Shown piece after piece: positions 34,223 through 43,266 of a stretch of 64,000 nucleotides of DNA. The notes below the pieces were generated by a model that saw only the letters and a program-made list of their open reading frames with translations, did not search any database and was not told the origin of the DNA. Every line of letters begins with the position of its first letter. Position 1 is the stretch's first letter. The position numbers and the translations under genes were made by a program. Source of the stretch: Enterococcus montenegrensis (GTDB lineage Bacteria > Bacillota > Bacilli > Lactobacillales > Enterococcaceae); the NCBI RefSeq assembly GCF_029983095.1, contig NZ_CP120467.1, forward strand, positions 186,001 to 250,000, in the 5' to 3' direction.

Positions 34223-34717
34223 TTATAATTTGCGTTTAAAAGCATAGACAGGCATTAAGACACCAGCCACAGTCCCGATTTTTTCTTCTTGGAAAGTATA
34301 ACCTTGTCGTTGCCAAAATTTTTGTGCCCGCGGATTATTTTTCAAAATACCCAACCGAATTTCGGTGCCCCCTGCTGCTTTTATTTGTGCCATAATTTGG
34401 TCATGCACGTGTTTTCCAATTTCTTGATCCCGCATTTTGGGCGTAAGCAGCAATAGGCCAATCATCCAAGCTTTTGGCGTGGGATGATCTTTCACAAGAT
34501 CAAGAACACCGATTAAACGATTTTGATTGTTAAAAATGCCGTAAAGTGTTTTATCTTCTACTTTTTTTTGAGGGGGCAAAGATGTGAGTAAATCTTGTGC
34601 TTCTTTGGCTGGATTTGATTGTCCAGTAGCCAGCGTCATATAATCACTAGCTTCTTGACAAAGTGTAGTAATAGCTGGTAAATCTTGGTTGGTTAAAATT
34701 TTTAATTTGTAATCCAT
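34223..34717 (-). CDS. GNAT family N-acetyltransferase
   Basis: A 164-residue acetyltransferase. The acetyl-CoA region reads IGLLLLTPKMRDQEIGKHVHDQIMAQIKAAGGTEIRLGILKNNPRAQKFWQRQGY, a clear GNAT signature. The start ATG has AAGGAG eleven bases upstream. It is monocistronic between terminators; substrate unknown. Confidence 0.83.
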   Translation of the reverse strand: MDYKLKILTNQDLPAITTLCQEASDYMTLATGQSNPAKEAQDLLTSLPPQKKVEDKTLYGIFNNQNRLIGVLDLVKDHPTPKAWMIGLLLLTPKMRDQEIGKHVHDQIMAQIKAAGGTEIRLGILKNNPRAQKFWQRQGYTFQEEKIGTVAGVLMPVYAFKRKL

Positions 34718-34855
34718 GGATTATTAAACTCCTTTGGTATAGAAAAAAATAAATAATTCACTTGGAATTATGAAATAAACAATAAGCTTTATTCTAACAT
34801 GGAATTCAAAAATTATAAATAACGAAGAATTTGGAAAGAGAAAATTTGAATAGGA

Positions 34856-34895
34856 AAAACGGTTGACAATATTAATAAATGTCAACCGCTTTTTT
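34856..34895 (-). terminator. Intrinsic terminator of yhcH-like gene
   Basis: CGGTTGACA (34860-34868) pairs with TGTCAACCG (34880-34888), flanked by A and T tracts. Confidence 0.88.
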
Positions 34896-34896
34896 G

Positions 34897-35361
34897 TTAT
34901 CTAAGTTTAATTTTAAAAACCATTTTTTCGACAGTTTCGCTTTTAATGTCAGTTTTTACACCAGTTTTGTGGGCTTCATCTGTCCAAAGTAATAACATAT
35001 TTTCCTTATCGGTCCCGCTGTTTAAGGTAATGAAATGATTACTCGCTCCTTGTAACAAATAATAATCATTTTCCTCATGGTATTCACTAGCAGTTAGTTC
35101 TTGTGAGTCCTTTAGGTAAATTCGTTCGGTTCCTTGTAACATCAAGTGAAAATCGATTTCTTTTCGATGTGCTTCCCAGCTTCTATTTGTAAAAGTATCT
35201 GTTTCATATTTTAGATATCGTACTAATACTTGTTCGTTTAATTTTTTCTCTGTGAATTTCCATGGTTCTCTTTGCCATCTAGTAACAAACGCATGAATTA
35301 TTTTGAGTTGCGCTTGTATTTCGCCAAGTTGATCAAGTTCTTTGATGTTCGTTATTAACAA
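34897..35361 (-). CDS. YhcH/YjgK/YiaL family protein (sialic acid anomerase-like)
   Basis: A 154-residue cupin-like protein of the DUF386 family. The metal-binding region reads WEAHRKEIDFHLMLQGTERIYL, followed by an acidic YHEENDYYLL and a late LLLWTDEAHKTG with the last His. In sialic acid catabolism this family (NanQ in E. coli) speeds anomer conversion of N-acetylneuraminate. It diverges from nanA across a 250-bp regulatory region, supporting that role here. The start has GGAGGG upstream. Confidence 0.82.
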   Translation of the reverse strand: MLITNIKELDQLGEIQAQLKIIHAFVTRWQREPWKFTEKKLNEQVLVRYLKYETDTFTNRSWEAHRKEIDFHLMLQGTERIYLKDSQELTASEYHEENDYYLLQGASNHFITLNSGTDKENMLLLWTDEAHKTGVKTDIKSETVEKMVFKIKLR

Positions 35362-35386
35362 AAAAATCCCTCCATAAAATTAGAAT

Positions 35387-35412
35387 TTTCTAATCTCAAA
35401 TCGGATTAGAAA
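35387..35412. promoter_or_regulatory. Inverted repeat between yhcH and nanA (candidate NanR operator)
   Basis: TTTCTAATC and GATTAGAAA form a perfect 9-8-9 inverted repeat next to the yhcH start. It may be the site of the RpiR-type regulator at 41373. A GAAAA/TTTTC near-palindrome at 35530-35542 is another candidate. Confidence 0.5.
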
Positions 35413-35421
35413 TCGTTTACA
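35408..35421. promoter_or_regulatory. cre site (CcpA) candidate in the sialic acid control region
   Basis: AGAAATCGTTTACA matches 13 of 14 positions of the cre consensus TGWAANCGNTNWCA. It overlaps one arm of the inverted repeat, so catabolite repression and specific control may compete. Confidence 0.6.
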
Positions 35422-35611
35422 ATGTAACCCAAGAAAATGATTTTATCAATACTTTTATTGTGTAAAATTATTTTCATTAGAAAATCAGCGTGGAATTTAG
35501 CCACGAAAACATAGATAATAACTGTTATAGAAAAATATTTTCATCAAAAAATAATACAAGAAAATAATTATCGTGATATATTGAATTTATCAAATAAATG
35601 GAGGCGCTATC

Positions 35612-36481
35612 ATGGCACAATTAATAACAGCATTATTGGTACCTTTTGATGCAGAAGGTAAATTAATGGAAGACAGCTTAAGACAAGTAGTTGAGTACAA
35701 TATCACTGAAAATAAAGTAGATGGACTATATGTTGGTGGCAGCACTGGAGAAAATTTCATGTTGGATATCACAACTAAAAAAAACATCTTCAAAATTGTA
35801 AAGGAAGTTGCTGCAGACAGAATTGAATTGATCGCTCAAGTTGGGTCGCTAAATATTTATGAGGCAAAAGAGCTAGCTGCTTATGTTGTCAATGAATTAG
35901 GTTATCGAAAAATTTCTTCAGTGACACCTTTTTACTATAAATTTGATTTTGAAGAAATTAAAAATTACTACTTTGAAATTGTAAGAGACGTTGAGGCTGA
36001 ACTAATTGTTTATTCTATTCCAGCACTGACAGGAGTTAATTTCAGTGAAGATCAATTTGGTGAGCTTTTTGAAAATCCAAAGATTACAGGAGTGAAATAC
36101 ACAGCAGGGGATTTTTACTTAATGGAACGTTTGCGTAGCCGCTTCCCAGATAAGTTGATGTATTCAGGTTTTGATGAAATGCTTTTACCAGCAGCAGCTG
36201 TAGGAATTGATGGTGCAATTGGATCCACATTTAATGTAAATGCCAAACGTGCACGTCAGATTTTGGAGGCTGTCGAACAAAATGATTTTGCAACAGCGCG
36301 TAAAGTACAAGCGGAAACAAACGATTTAATTCAAAAAATATTAGATAACGGATTGTACAATACACTGAAATTAATGCTAACTGAAAAAGGTGTTGAGATG
36401 GGCTATTGTCATTTACCAATGAAACGCTATACAGAAGCCCAAGTTGAGGTGGCTAAAGAACTTGTGAAAGACTATATGTAA
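35612..36481 (+). CDS. nanA: N-acetylneuraminate lyase
   Basis: A 289-residue cytoplasmic aldolase that splits sialic acid into pyruvate and N-acetylmannosamine. GGSTGE binds the carboxylate of the substrate, the Tyr in VYSIPALTG (about residue 135) aids catalysis and the Lys in GVKYTAGDFY (about 162) forms the Schiff base. Length is standard. ATG has TGGAGG upstream. It is the first gene of the nan operon. Confidence 0.93.
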   Translation: MAQLITALLVPFDAEGKLMEDSLRQVVEYNITENKVDGLYVGGSTGENFMLDITTKKNIFKIVKEVAADRIELIAQVGSLNIYEAKELAAYVVNELGYRKISSVTPFYYKFDFEEIKNYYFEIVRDVEAELIVYSIPALTGVNFSEDQFGELFENPKITGVKYTAGDFYLMERLRSRFPDKLMYSGFDEMLLPAAAVGIDGAIGSTFNVNAKRARQILEAVEQNDFATARKVQAETNDLIQKILDNGLYNTLKLMLTEKGVEMGYCHLPMKRYTEAQVEVAKELVKDYM

Positions 36482-36502
36482 TTTGTTTTGGGGGAATAAG
36501 CA

Positions 36503-37195
36503 ATGAAGAATGATTTTCTATCTGAAGTTAAAGGCAATTTAATTGTATCTTGTCAGGCTTTACCAGAGGAACCGCTCCATAGTCCGTTTATTATGAGTCG
36601 TATGGCAAAAGCGGCGTTAGAATCGGGGGCAAAAGCAATTCGAGCGAATACAATTGCCGACATTCAATGTATTAAAGATGCTAATGAAACATCTGTAATT
36701 GGCATTATCAAAAAAGAGTACGGTGACAATCCTGTGTTCATTTCGCCGACTTTAAGGGAAGTTCGTGCTCTTTGCAGTATTGGCTGTGAAGTTGTAGCAA
36801 TGGATGGTACATTGCGAACACGACCAAATGATGAAAAATTAGCAGATATCGTAGCGACAATTAAGGAAGAGTATCCTGCAATCTTATTGATGGCGGATTG
36901 TTCAAATTTAGAGGATGCCAAGTATTGCCAAGAGTTGGACTTTGATATTATTGCTACTACGCTTCATGGTTATACAGCAGAAACGAAGGGACAAGATATC
37001 GCTGATAACGATTTTGCTTTGATAGATGAGATGACAAAAGTGATTCATAAACCGATTATCGTGGAAGGTAACATTGATACACCACAAAAATTGGCGGCAG
37101 TTATGAAAAAAGGCGTCTGGTCGGTTGTAGTAGGTAGTGCGATTACCCGGCCACAGCTGATTACAAAAAAATTTGTTACTGCACTTGAAAGTTAA
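36503..37195 (+). CDS. nanE: N-acetylmannosamine-6-phosphate 2-epimerase
   Basis: A 230-residue TIM-barrel enzyme converting ManNAc-6-P to GlcNAc-6-P. Motifs are SCQALPEEPLHSP near the start, ALESGAKAIRAN, VAMDGTLRTRP, LMADCSNLEDA and VEGNIDTPQKL with GVWSVVVGSAITRPQ binding phosphate. It follows nanA by 21 bp with GGGGGAA before ATG, and precedes a strong intercistronic hairpin. Confidence 0.93.
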   Translation: MKNDFLSEVKGNLIVSCQALPEEPLHSPFIMSRMAKAALESGAKAIRANTIADIQCIKDANETSVIGIIKKEYGDNPVFISPTLREVRALCSIGCEVVAMDGTLRTRPNDEKLADIVATIKEEYPAILLMADCSNLEDAKYCQELDFDIIATTLHGYTAETKGQDIADNDFALIDEMTKVIHKPIIVEGNIDTPQKLAAVMKKGVWSVVVGSAITRPQLITKKFVTALES

Positions 37196-37198
37196 ATT

Positions 37199-37229
37199 TA
37201 GAATTCGACGTATTTTACGCCGAATTCTA
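37199..37229 (+). other. Intercistronic hairpin between nanE and transporter genes
   Basis: TAGAATTCG and CGAATTCTA pair, continuing inward with CGT/ACG after one mismatch. No T tract follows, so it more likely sets mRNA processing or stability than termination. Confidence 0.6.
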
Positions 37230-37248
37230 GTTGAAAGGGGATAAGAAA

Positions 37249-38169
37249 TTGGAAAAAGCACAACGCTTAGATGTCGGAAAAAAAACGAAGACAAAGAAAA
37301 AGTTTCGCGGTATTGATAATCCATATTCCGGCTATGCCTTTATTGCACCGCAAATTCTATTGATGTTGATTTTTATTGTGTATCCAGTTTTAAAAGGCTT
37401 TAAAATGAGTCTCTATGAAGTATATGGTATGGATAAATATTTTGTCGGTTTGCAAAACTTCATTGATTTGTTTCAAGATCCAATCTTTGTGAAGTCGATT
37501 TTTAATACGATTTTCTTTGTCGTTGCGATTGTCGTGGCTACAATTGTTTTTGCTTTATTTGTAGCGACCACGGTTTACGATAAGAATCCTAAATACGTAT
37601 CATTTATTCGAGGGAGTTATTATTTACCAGTAATTGTTTCAATGGTGGTTATGAGTATTATTTGGAATTTCTTGCTTAATCCTTCCAATGGTCTGATTAG
37701 TTATGCCTTAAACAATATCGGTATCGAAAATGTTAACTTACTAGGAGATAGCCGAACAGTAATGCCGGTAATTATTTTTGTTACCTTTGTGGGAAATGTA
37801 GGTCAAGCTATTATTTTGTATATTGCTGCTATGATTGGACTACCAGCAGATTTATTTGAAGCTGCACAGTTGGACGGTGCTACTAGATGGCAAAGAATTC
37901 GTCATATTTTAGTACCTTTAATGCGGCCAACAACTATTTACTTAACAATAATCAATATTATTGCAGTGTTGAAGATTTTCGTCGTTATTCAATTATTAAC
38001 TGGAGGTGGACCTAATAATGCTTCTGTGACAATGATGTATTACTTGTACCAAAACGCCTTCATTTACAACAATACCGGTGCAGCTTCAGCAATTGGTGTT
38101 TTAATGTTTATTATCGCAATGCTGTTTAGTTTACCGCAGTTAAAGACATTTCTAAAATCAGAAAAATAA
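37249..38169 (+). CDS. Sialic acid ABC transporter permease 1 (CUT1 type)
   Basis: A 306-residue permease with six helices, the first at AFIAPQILLMLIFIVYPVL. The EAA loop reads LFEAAQLDGATRWQRIRHILVPLMRPT. TTG at 37249 is taken as start because AGGGG lies eight bases upstream; the upstream in-frame TTG 37231 precedes that site. With the next two genes it forms a SatABC-like importer. No ATPase gene is in the operon, so a shared MsmK-type ATPase is likely, perhaps that at 4874. Confidence 0.85.
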   Translation: MEKAQRLDVGKKTKTKKKFRGIDNPYSGYAFIAPQILLMLIFIVYPVLKGFKMSLYEVYGMDKYFVGLQNFIDLFQDPIFVKSIFNTIFFVVAIVVATIVFALFVATTVYDKNPKYVSFIRGSYYLPVIVSMVVMSIIWNFLLNPSNGLISYALNNIGIENVNLLGDSRTVMPVIIFVTFVGNVGQAIILYIAAMIGLPADLFEAAQLDGATRWQRIRHILVPLMRPTTIYLTIINIIAVLKIFVVIQLLTGGGPNNASVTMMYYLYQNAFIYNNTGAASAIGVLMFIIAMLFSLPQLKTFLKSEK

Positions 38170-38181
38170 GGAGGTCATCTC

Positions 38182-39018
38182 GTGTTAGCCAAATTAAAAC
38201 GAATGGAAAAATTTGATCTAATTACCAATATTATCGTTTTTTTCCTAGCGCTATGCTTCTTGCTGCCACTTTTTTGGTTGTTAACCAATACCTTTAAAAC
38301 TTCGCCAGAAATATATAAAATGCCACCGGACATATTACCTAAAAAGTGGTTTACCGGCAACTTAACCGAATTATTTCAAGGTCAACCGGCTTTTCAATGG
38401 ATTTGGAATAGTTTTATTGTCTCATTTCTAACAAGTTTATTCAGTGTATTAATTTCTGCTTTAGCAGCTTATGGTTTTGCAAAATTACATTTTAAAGGTC
38501 GGACAGTACTTTTTATTATGGTAATTGCTTCAATCATGGTGCCTAAAGAAACATTTATTGTTCCATTGTTTGATGTGATTATTGGCTTAAACTGGATTGA
38601 TACCTATCAGTCGATGATCGTGCCCAACTTAGCGACTGGTTTTGGTACGTTTATGTTATATTCCTTTTTTAAAGATATCCCGGAATCTTTACGAGAATCT
38701 GCTAAATTAGATGGGGCTAACGAATGGACAATTTTCAGTAAACTTATGCTCCCCATTGTAAAACCGGGAATTGGTGCACTTTTTATTTTGAATTTTGTTA
38801 CGGCATGGAATGACTATTTATGGCAATTACTGATGGCTCGCAGCAAAGAAATGAAAACGCTAACGATTGGTGTAGCCAGTTTACAGCAAGATATTAACCC
38901 TAATATTGGACTTCGAGTAGCAGGGGCTGCAGTAGCAGCTTTACCAATGCTTATTATCTTTATCTTATTTCAACGATACTTTACGAAAGGAGCCACTGCA
39001 GGCGCGGTTAAAGAGTAA
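38182..39018 (+). CDS. Sialic acid ABC transporter permease 2
   Basis: A 278-residue permease with six hydrophobic segments and EAA loop LRESAKLDGANEWTIFSKLMLPIVKPG. GTG start has AAGGAGG seven to eight bases upstream. It pairs with permease 1. Confidence 0.86.
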   Translation: MLAKLKRMEKFDLITNIIVFFLALCFLLPLFWLLTNTFKTSPEIYKMPPDILPKKWFTGNLTELFQGQPAFQWIWNSFIVSFLTSLFSVLISALAAYGFAKLHFKGRTVLFIMVIASIMVPKETFIVPLFDVIIGLNWIDTYQSMIVPNLATGFGTFMLYSFFKDIPESLRESAKLDGANEWTIFSKLMLPIVKPGIGALFILNFVTAWNDYLWQLLMARSKEMKTLTIGVASLQQDINPNIGLRVAGAAVAALPMLIIFILFQRYFTKGATAGAVKE

Positions 39019-39047
39019 CAGTGCTTGTGACGGAGAAGATTATTATC

Positions 39048-40388
39048 ATGAAAAAAATGTTTTTAAGCTTGATAGCAGGAATCGCTCTTTTTAGTATGGC
39101 TGGTTGTAGTTCCGCTAATGCCAAAGCGCAAAATGAAATTGATGTGTGGTTAACACCGCAGTGGAAAGGTACTTATAGCGCAGATGAAAAAAATGCGGAT
39201 TACGATAGTTTCTTGAAGACAGCTGCCAAGATGTATGAAAAGTCACATCCTAATGTCAAAATCAACGTCCAAGTAGTACCTGGGGATGATCGGGATAGCA
39301 AAATGAGTGTGGCTACGCAAACAAATACGTTGCCAGATGTCTTTTTTGACTCTACCTTTGTGTTATCCACTTTTGCACATCAAGGTCTATTGGAACCTTT
39401 TAACGCTGTAATTGATAAAAATAATGAAGCTGATATTTCTGATGCGATTTGGAATAATGTTCAAATTGACGGGAAAACATATTTTTATCCGTTTGCTCAA
39501 AATCCTGGCACATTAGCTTATAATGCAGACATGTTTAAAGCTGCTGGTTTAGAAAAGTATATTGGTGGTGAACATGAAATTGCAACATGGACAACCGATG
39601 AGTTCTATCAAATTTTGACAAAATTGAAAGAAATCAATAGTAAAGTTGCCCCATTGGGATTCTTTTGTAAGAATAATCAAGGAGATACATGGAATATGAT
39701 GTATCTACGAATGTTTGGCAATCAATTCTTTGATGAAAAAGGTGAGCTGGTTGTAAATGAGGAGTCCGGTGTAAAAGCGCTAAGCTTTTTAGAGAAACTA
39801 AAAGAAGAAAAATTAATTGCGGCTGGCCCAGAGTCTCTAGTAAGTAATGATGTAAATGCGATGTTCCAAAATCAGCAAGTGGCCGTCAGTTTTACTAACG
39901 CAATGTTATTTAATGGGATGTTAGGTGCGATGAAGGATAGTACGGTAGAAAGGTTTGATACTAGACTGGCCAATGTGCCAGGAAAGAGTACGCCGGTTTC
40001 ATTTACCTACGTACTTGGTTCAGGTGTCTTTAATACAAATGGAGAAAAACGAAAGGAATTGGCACAGGATTTTGTTAAGTTCTATTCAGAAAATAAAGAA
40101 TTGGTAGAAGCAAGTACCAATTTCTTGCCAGTCCGTAATAGTGTCGCGGATGAACATAAAAAGGATTTACCTTATCTAGATGCATACTTAGCAAACGATA
40201 AGTATGTAGTGAATTTTTCTAATAATAGTCCAGGCTATGCTGAAATCCGCAATGCTTTATATCCAGAATTGCAAGCAGTAATGACTGGTGACAAAACACC
40301 ACAGGTTGCTCTAGATAATTTTGTGAAAACAGGCAATAAAGTTATTGATCGCGGTTTACGGCGATCAAAAGCACTGGAAAATAAATAA
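39048..40388 (+). CDS. Sialic acid ABC transporter substrate-binding lipoprotein
   Basis: A 446-residue lipoprotein with signal MKKMFLSLIAGIALFSMAGC (lipobox MAGC) and a family-1 solute-binding fold (EIDVWLTPQWKGTY, INVQVVPGDDRDSKM, FDSTFVLSTFA). Operon context makes N-acetylneuraminate the probable ligand. ATG 39048 gives a normal lipoprotein signal; GGAG lies twelve bases upstream, rather far. The gene ends just before a strong stem-loop. Confidence 0.86.
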   Translation: MKKMFLSLIAGIALFSMAGCSSANAKAQNEIDVWLTPQWKGTYSADEKNADYDSFLKTAAKMYEKSHPNVKINVQVVPGDDRDSKMSVATQTNTLPDVFFDSTFVLSTFAHQGLLEPFNAVIDKNNEADISDAIWNNVQIDGKTYFYPFAQNPGTLAYNADMFKAAGLEKYIGGEHEIATWTTDEFYQILTKLKEINSKVAPLGFFCKNNQGDTWNMMYLRMFGNQFFDEKGELVVNEESGVKALSFLEKLKEEKLIAAGPESLVSNDVNAMFQNQQVAVSFTNAMLFNGMLGAMKDSTVERFDTRLANVPGKSTPVSFTYVLGSGVFNTNGEKRKELAQDFVKFYSENKELVEASTNFLPVRNSVADEHKKDLPYLDAYLANDKYVVNFSNNSPGYAEIRNALYPELQAVMTGDKTPQVALDNFVKTGNKVIDRGLRRSKALENK

Positions 40389-40391
40389 TTT

Positions 40392-40435
40392 ATAAGCCGG
40401 TAAGTCTACTGACTTACCGGCTTATATTACTTTTT
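40392..40435 (+). terminator. Stem-loop/partial terminator between binding protein and nanK
   Basis: ATAAGCCGGTAAGTC and GACTTACCGGCTTAT form a perfect 15-bp stem with a TACT loop, then ATTAC and six T. It would reduce expression of the kinase and regulator relative to the transporter. Confidence 0.75.
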
Positions 40436-40454
40436 TATGAAAGGAATTTTCTAA

Positions 40455-41336
40455 ATGACAAATTATTTCTGTATCGATATCGGAGGTACGAGTATTAAAA
40501 GCGGTGTCTATAATGAAAAAGGAGAGGCAATTTTCTTAAATAAAGCAACGCCTTGTCAAAATACTGAATCAAAAAATATGATTTTGGACACCGTTCTTGA
40601 CTTAACAGAACGTATATCAGTAGAATATAGCATAGCCGGTGTGGCAATTTCCAGTTCTGGTGTGATTGATCCTGATAAAGGCGAAGTGGCATATGCTGGT
40701 TATACTATTCCAAATTTTCAAGGAACAAACTTCAAAAGGGCAATTAAAGATAAATTTAATTTACCTTGTGAAGTTGAAAACGATGTTAATTGTGTCTTGT
40801 TAGCTGAGGCGTGGCAAGGACAATTATTGGAACAAAAAAACATTGTTTGCTTAGCAGTCGGAACTGGTGTAGGCGGTGCTGTTTATCAAAATGGTGAGCT
40901 TGTGCGAGGAACGAGTTTTTGTGCCGGAGAAGTTGGCTATTTAAATGTGGATGGCCATAAATTTCAAGATTTAGCCTCAACAAATGCTTTAACTAAGCGA
41001 GCGCAACAAGTTCTAACAGAAGAATTGAATGGACATCAAATTATGGCGTTAGCAAAATCAGGAAATGAACAAATCTTGCAAGTTTTAGATGATTGGTTAG
41101 AGGATTTGGCGAAAGGTATTAGTACCATCATGTATCTGCTTAATCCCGAACAGATTATTTTAGGCGGAGGAATTATGGAACAGATAGACTTTATCCAACC
41201 GCGTCTAGAAGCGAAAATTACTGAACAGTTAATTTCGCCAATTTTTGGGGAAAGTCTGTTGTATTTTGCTAAACTAGGGAATAAAGCCGGAATGGTAGGC
41301 GCATTGTATCACTTTTTAGCAAGACAAATTAACTAG
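40455..41336 (+). CDS. nanK: ROK family N-acetylmannosamine kinase
   Basis: A 293-residue sugar kinase with the ATP motif CIDIGGTSIKSGVY, EVENDVNC holding the catalytic Asp and GVGGAVYQNGELVRGTSFCAGEVGY. Context assigns phosphorylation of ManNAc, linking NanA to NanE. The usual ROK zinc motif CxCGxxGCxE is absent: the chain goes from AGEVGYLNVDGHKFQ directly to DLASTNAL. The start has AAGGAATT upstream. Confidence 0.85.
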   Translation: MTNYFCIDIGGTSIKSGVYNEKGEAIFLNKATPCQNTESKNMILDTVLDLTERISVEYSIAGVAISSSGVIDPDKGEVAYAGYTIPNFQGTNFKRAIKDKFNLPCEVENDVNCVLLAEAWQGQLLEQKNIVCLAVGTGVGGAVYQNGELVRGTSFCAGEVGYLNVDGHKFQDLASTNALTKRAQQVLTEELNGHQIMALAKSGNEQILQVLDDWLEDLAKGISTIMYLLNPEQIILGGGIMEQIDFIQPRLEAKITEQLISPIFGESLLYFAKLGNKAGMVGALYHFLARQIN

Positions 41337-41372
41337 ATGGTTTACTGACAACTAGAAAAGGGGGCCGGTAGC

Positions 41373-42221
41373 ATGGATATCTTACAAACGATTCAACAAA
41401 AATATAATGAATTATCCGATAAAGAAAAGGCTATTGCCAATTATGTTTTACAAAATGATAGTAGTCTACAAAATATGAATATTACGAGTCTTTCCCAAGT
41501 AACTGGTGCCTCAACTTCAACAATTACACGTTTTTGTCGTAAAATGGGGGCAGTTTCTTATGTCGATATGAAAATGAAAATCAACTCCATTTCCAATCAA
41601 TTTGAAGTGAAACAAGATGACTATTTTGATCAGATTTATTATTACTATAATAAAATTATCGATCGAACTAACAAAAGTCTTGATAAAAAATTGATTTATG
41701 AAGCAATTAAGAAAATTAAAACAGCAAAGCGAATTTATATTTATGGATTAGGGAGTTCCGGTTTTACTGCAGAGGAATTGAATCTACGGTTTTTAAAAAT
41801 GGGAATGACCGCTCGTTGTTTAACAAATACTCATTTAATGTTAATTGGGAGTCGATCATTGACGGAAGATGATCTAGTTATTGCAATTTCTTCATCAGGC
41901 GCTACAGATGAAATTGTAGAGACTTTAGATATTTGTAAAGAACAAGGTGCTGGAATTATTTCCATTACTTCTTTTGCAGATAGTTATATTTCTGAAATCA
42001 GTGATATTTCACTCGTCGTTTTTAGCAGTAATTTTGCTGATGAGAAGAAATTCGTGAACACGCAATTTGCTATTATCTATTTACTGGACATCATTACAAC
42101 AATTTTGATGAGTGGTGAAGAAGAGTATGAAAGAAATTATGAAGAAGTAGATGAGATGATGACAAAACGCAACCGTCATGATAAACACAATATTACTTCT
42201 AAAAGTCATTCTATTAAATAA
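41373..42221 (+). CDS. nanR: RpiR family regulator of the sialic acid operon
   Basis: A 282-residue regulator with an N-terminal HTH_6 domain (LSQVTGASTSTITRFCRKMG) and a SIS sugar-phosphate domain at about 125-250 (IYIYGLGSSGFTAEEL, VIAISSSGATDEIVETL). It likely senses a nan pathway sugar phosphate and binds the nanA upstream region. It is the last gene of the operon with AAGGGGG upstream. The symbol rests on context. Confidence 0.83.
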   Translation: MDILQTIQQKYNELSDKEKAIANYVLQNDSSLQNMNITSLSQVTGASTSTITRFCRKMGAVSYVDMKMKINSISNQFEVKQDDYFDQIYYYYNKIIDRTNKSLDKKLIYEAIKKIKTAKRIYIYGLGSSGFTAEELNLRFLKMGMTARCLTNTHLMLIGSRSLTEDDLVIAISSSGATDEIVETLDICKEQGAGIISITSFADSYISEISDISLVVFSSNFADEKKFVNTQFAIIYLLDIITTILMSGEEEYERNYEEVDEMMTKRNRHDKHNITSKSHSIK

Positions 42222-42261
42222 ATAAGCGAGAGAATCAGACTAGATTCTCTCGTTTATTTTT
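42221..42261. terminator. Bidirectional terminator after nan operon
   Basis: AATAA-CGAGAGAATC pairs with GATTCTCTCGTTTATT, then T-rich; it also serves the converging LysR gene. Confidence 0.87.
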
Positions 42262-42271
42262 ATGCTCATCC

Positions 42272-43135
42272 TCACAATAACTCCCACAATTTTTCTAACG
42301 CAGGCAGATAATTATCACTAGCAGGGCGTAACGCCGTAATTTCATTATGGAGTTTTATTTTAGAGACGGAGATTTCTACCAGTTCCTTTTTTTCTAGTTG
42401 GTTAGCCACTAAAGAGTATGGCAATAAGCTAATGCCCATTTTCTTCTTGCTGGCGGCAATTAAGCTAGCCGAGTCAGTACTTTCCCACAGAGGATAGCAC
42501 CGTAGTCCTTTTAGCGTTAGGAAGGCTTCGAAGGTTTCTCTTACAGCTGAGCCGCGCTCTCTTAGCAGCAAGGGCTGATTTAAAAGTTCCGGCAAAGTCA
42601 GCTTGCCAGTTGCCGTGGGTAAAAAATTTGGTGCCGCCACAAAAACGAGGGGGTAGTTCGCAATTACTTTTTGCTGATACTTTTCACTGGGAACCCACCC
42701 TTCTAAAATGGCTAAATCGACTTTTCCTGCCGCTAATTTCTTAAAGCAATCATCAGCAGGAGAAATATGCACAGTGATTTTTTGCTGCGGTAGTTGTTTT
42801 TTGAACTGCTGCAATACTTCAGGCAAGGTGATTTCACCATATGTAATGCAGGAAGCCAGCCGCAAAGGTGCGCTTTGTTCCAAATTTTGTAGTTGTATTT
42901 CGACTTGCTGAAATTTTTCGACCAACGGCGTAACAGCAGTCAGTAGCGTATTACCGGCCGCGGTCAGTTCGATTTTACGATGGAGGCGTTCAAATAAAGG
43001 GATGCCTGCTTCTGCCTCTAAATCTTTCATGGTATGGGAAATGGCAGATTGGGTCATAAAAAGTTTTGTAGCCGCCCGGGTAAAACTTTTTTCTTTTGCC
43101 ACAGTATAAAAAATTAAACATTGACGATATTGCAT
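42272..43135 (-). CDS. LysR family regulator
   Basis: A 287-residue LTTR. The HTH reads FYTVAKEKSFTRAATKLFMTQSAISHTMKDLEAEAGIPLFERLHRKIELT, followed by a LysR substrate-binding domain. The start at 43135 (MQYRQCLIF) is preferred over 43156 because GAGGTG lies six bases before it. It diverges from two chromate-transporter halves and probably controls them. Confidence 0.87.
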   Translation of the reverse strand: MQYRQCLIFYTVAKEKSFTRAATKLFMTQSAISHTMKDLEAEAGIPLFERLHRKIELTAAGNTLLTAVTPLVEKFQQVEIQLQNLEQSAPLRLASCITYGEITLPEVLQQFKKQLPQQKITVHISPADDCFKKLAAGKVDLAILEGWVPSEKYQQKVIANYPLVFVAAPNFLPTATGKLTLPELLNQPLLLRERGSAVRETFEAFLTLKGLRCYPLWESTDSASLIAASKKKMGISLLPYSLVANQLEKKELVEISVSKIKLHNEITALRPASDNYLPALEKLWELL

Positions 43136-43266
43136 CAAATTCACCTCATTTTGCATGAATTTTACTCATGTTATTATGCAAATAATAGCATTTCACACAT
43201 GTGAAAACAAACCCTATACTTAAATAATGATAGGTAAAAATGACTGAAATTTTATGAGGTGAAAAA

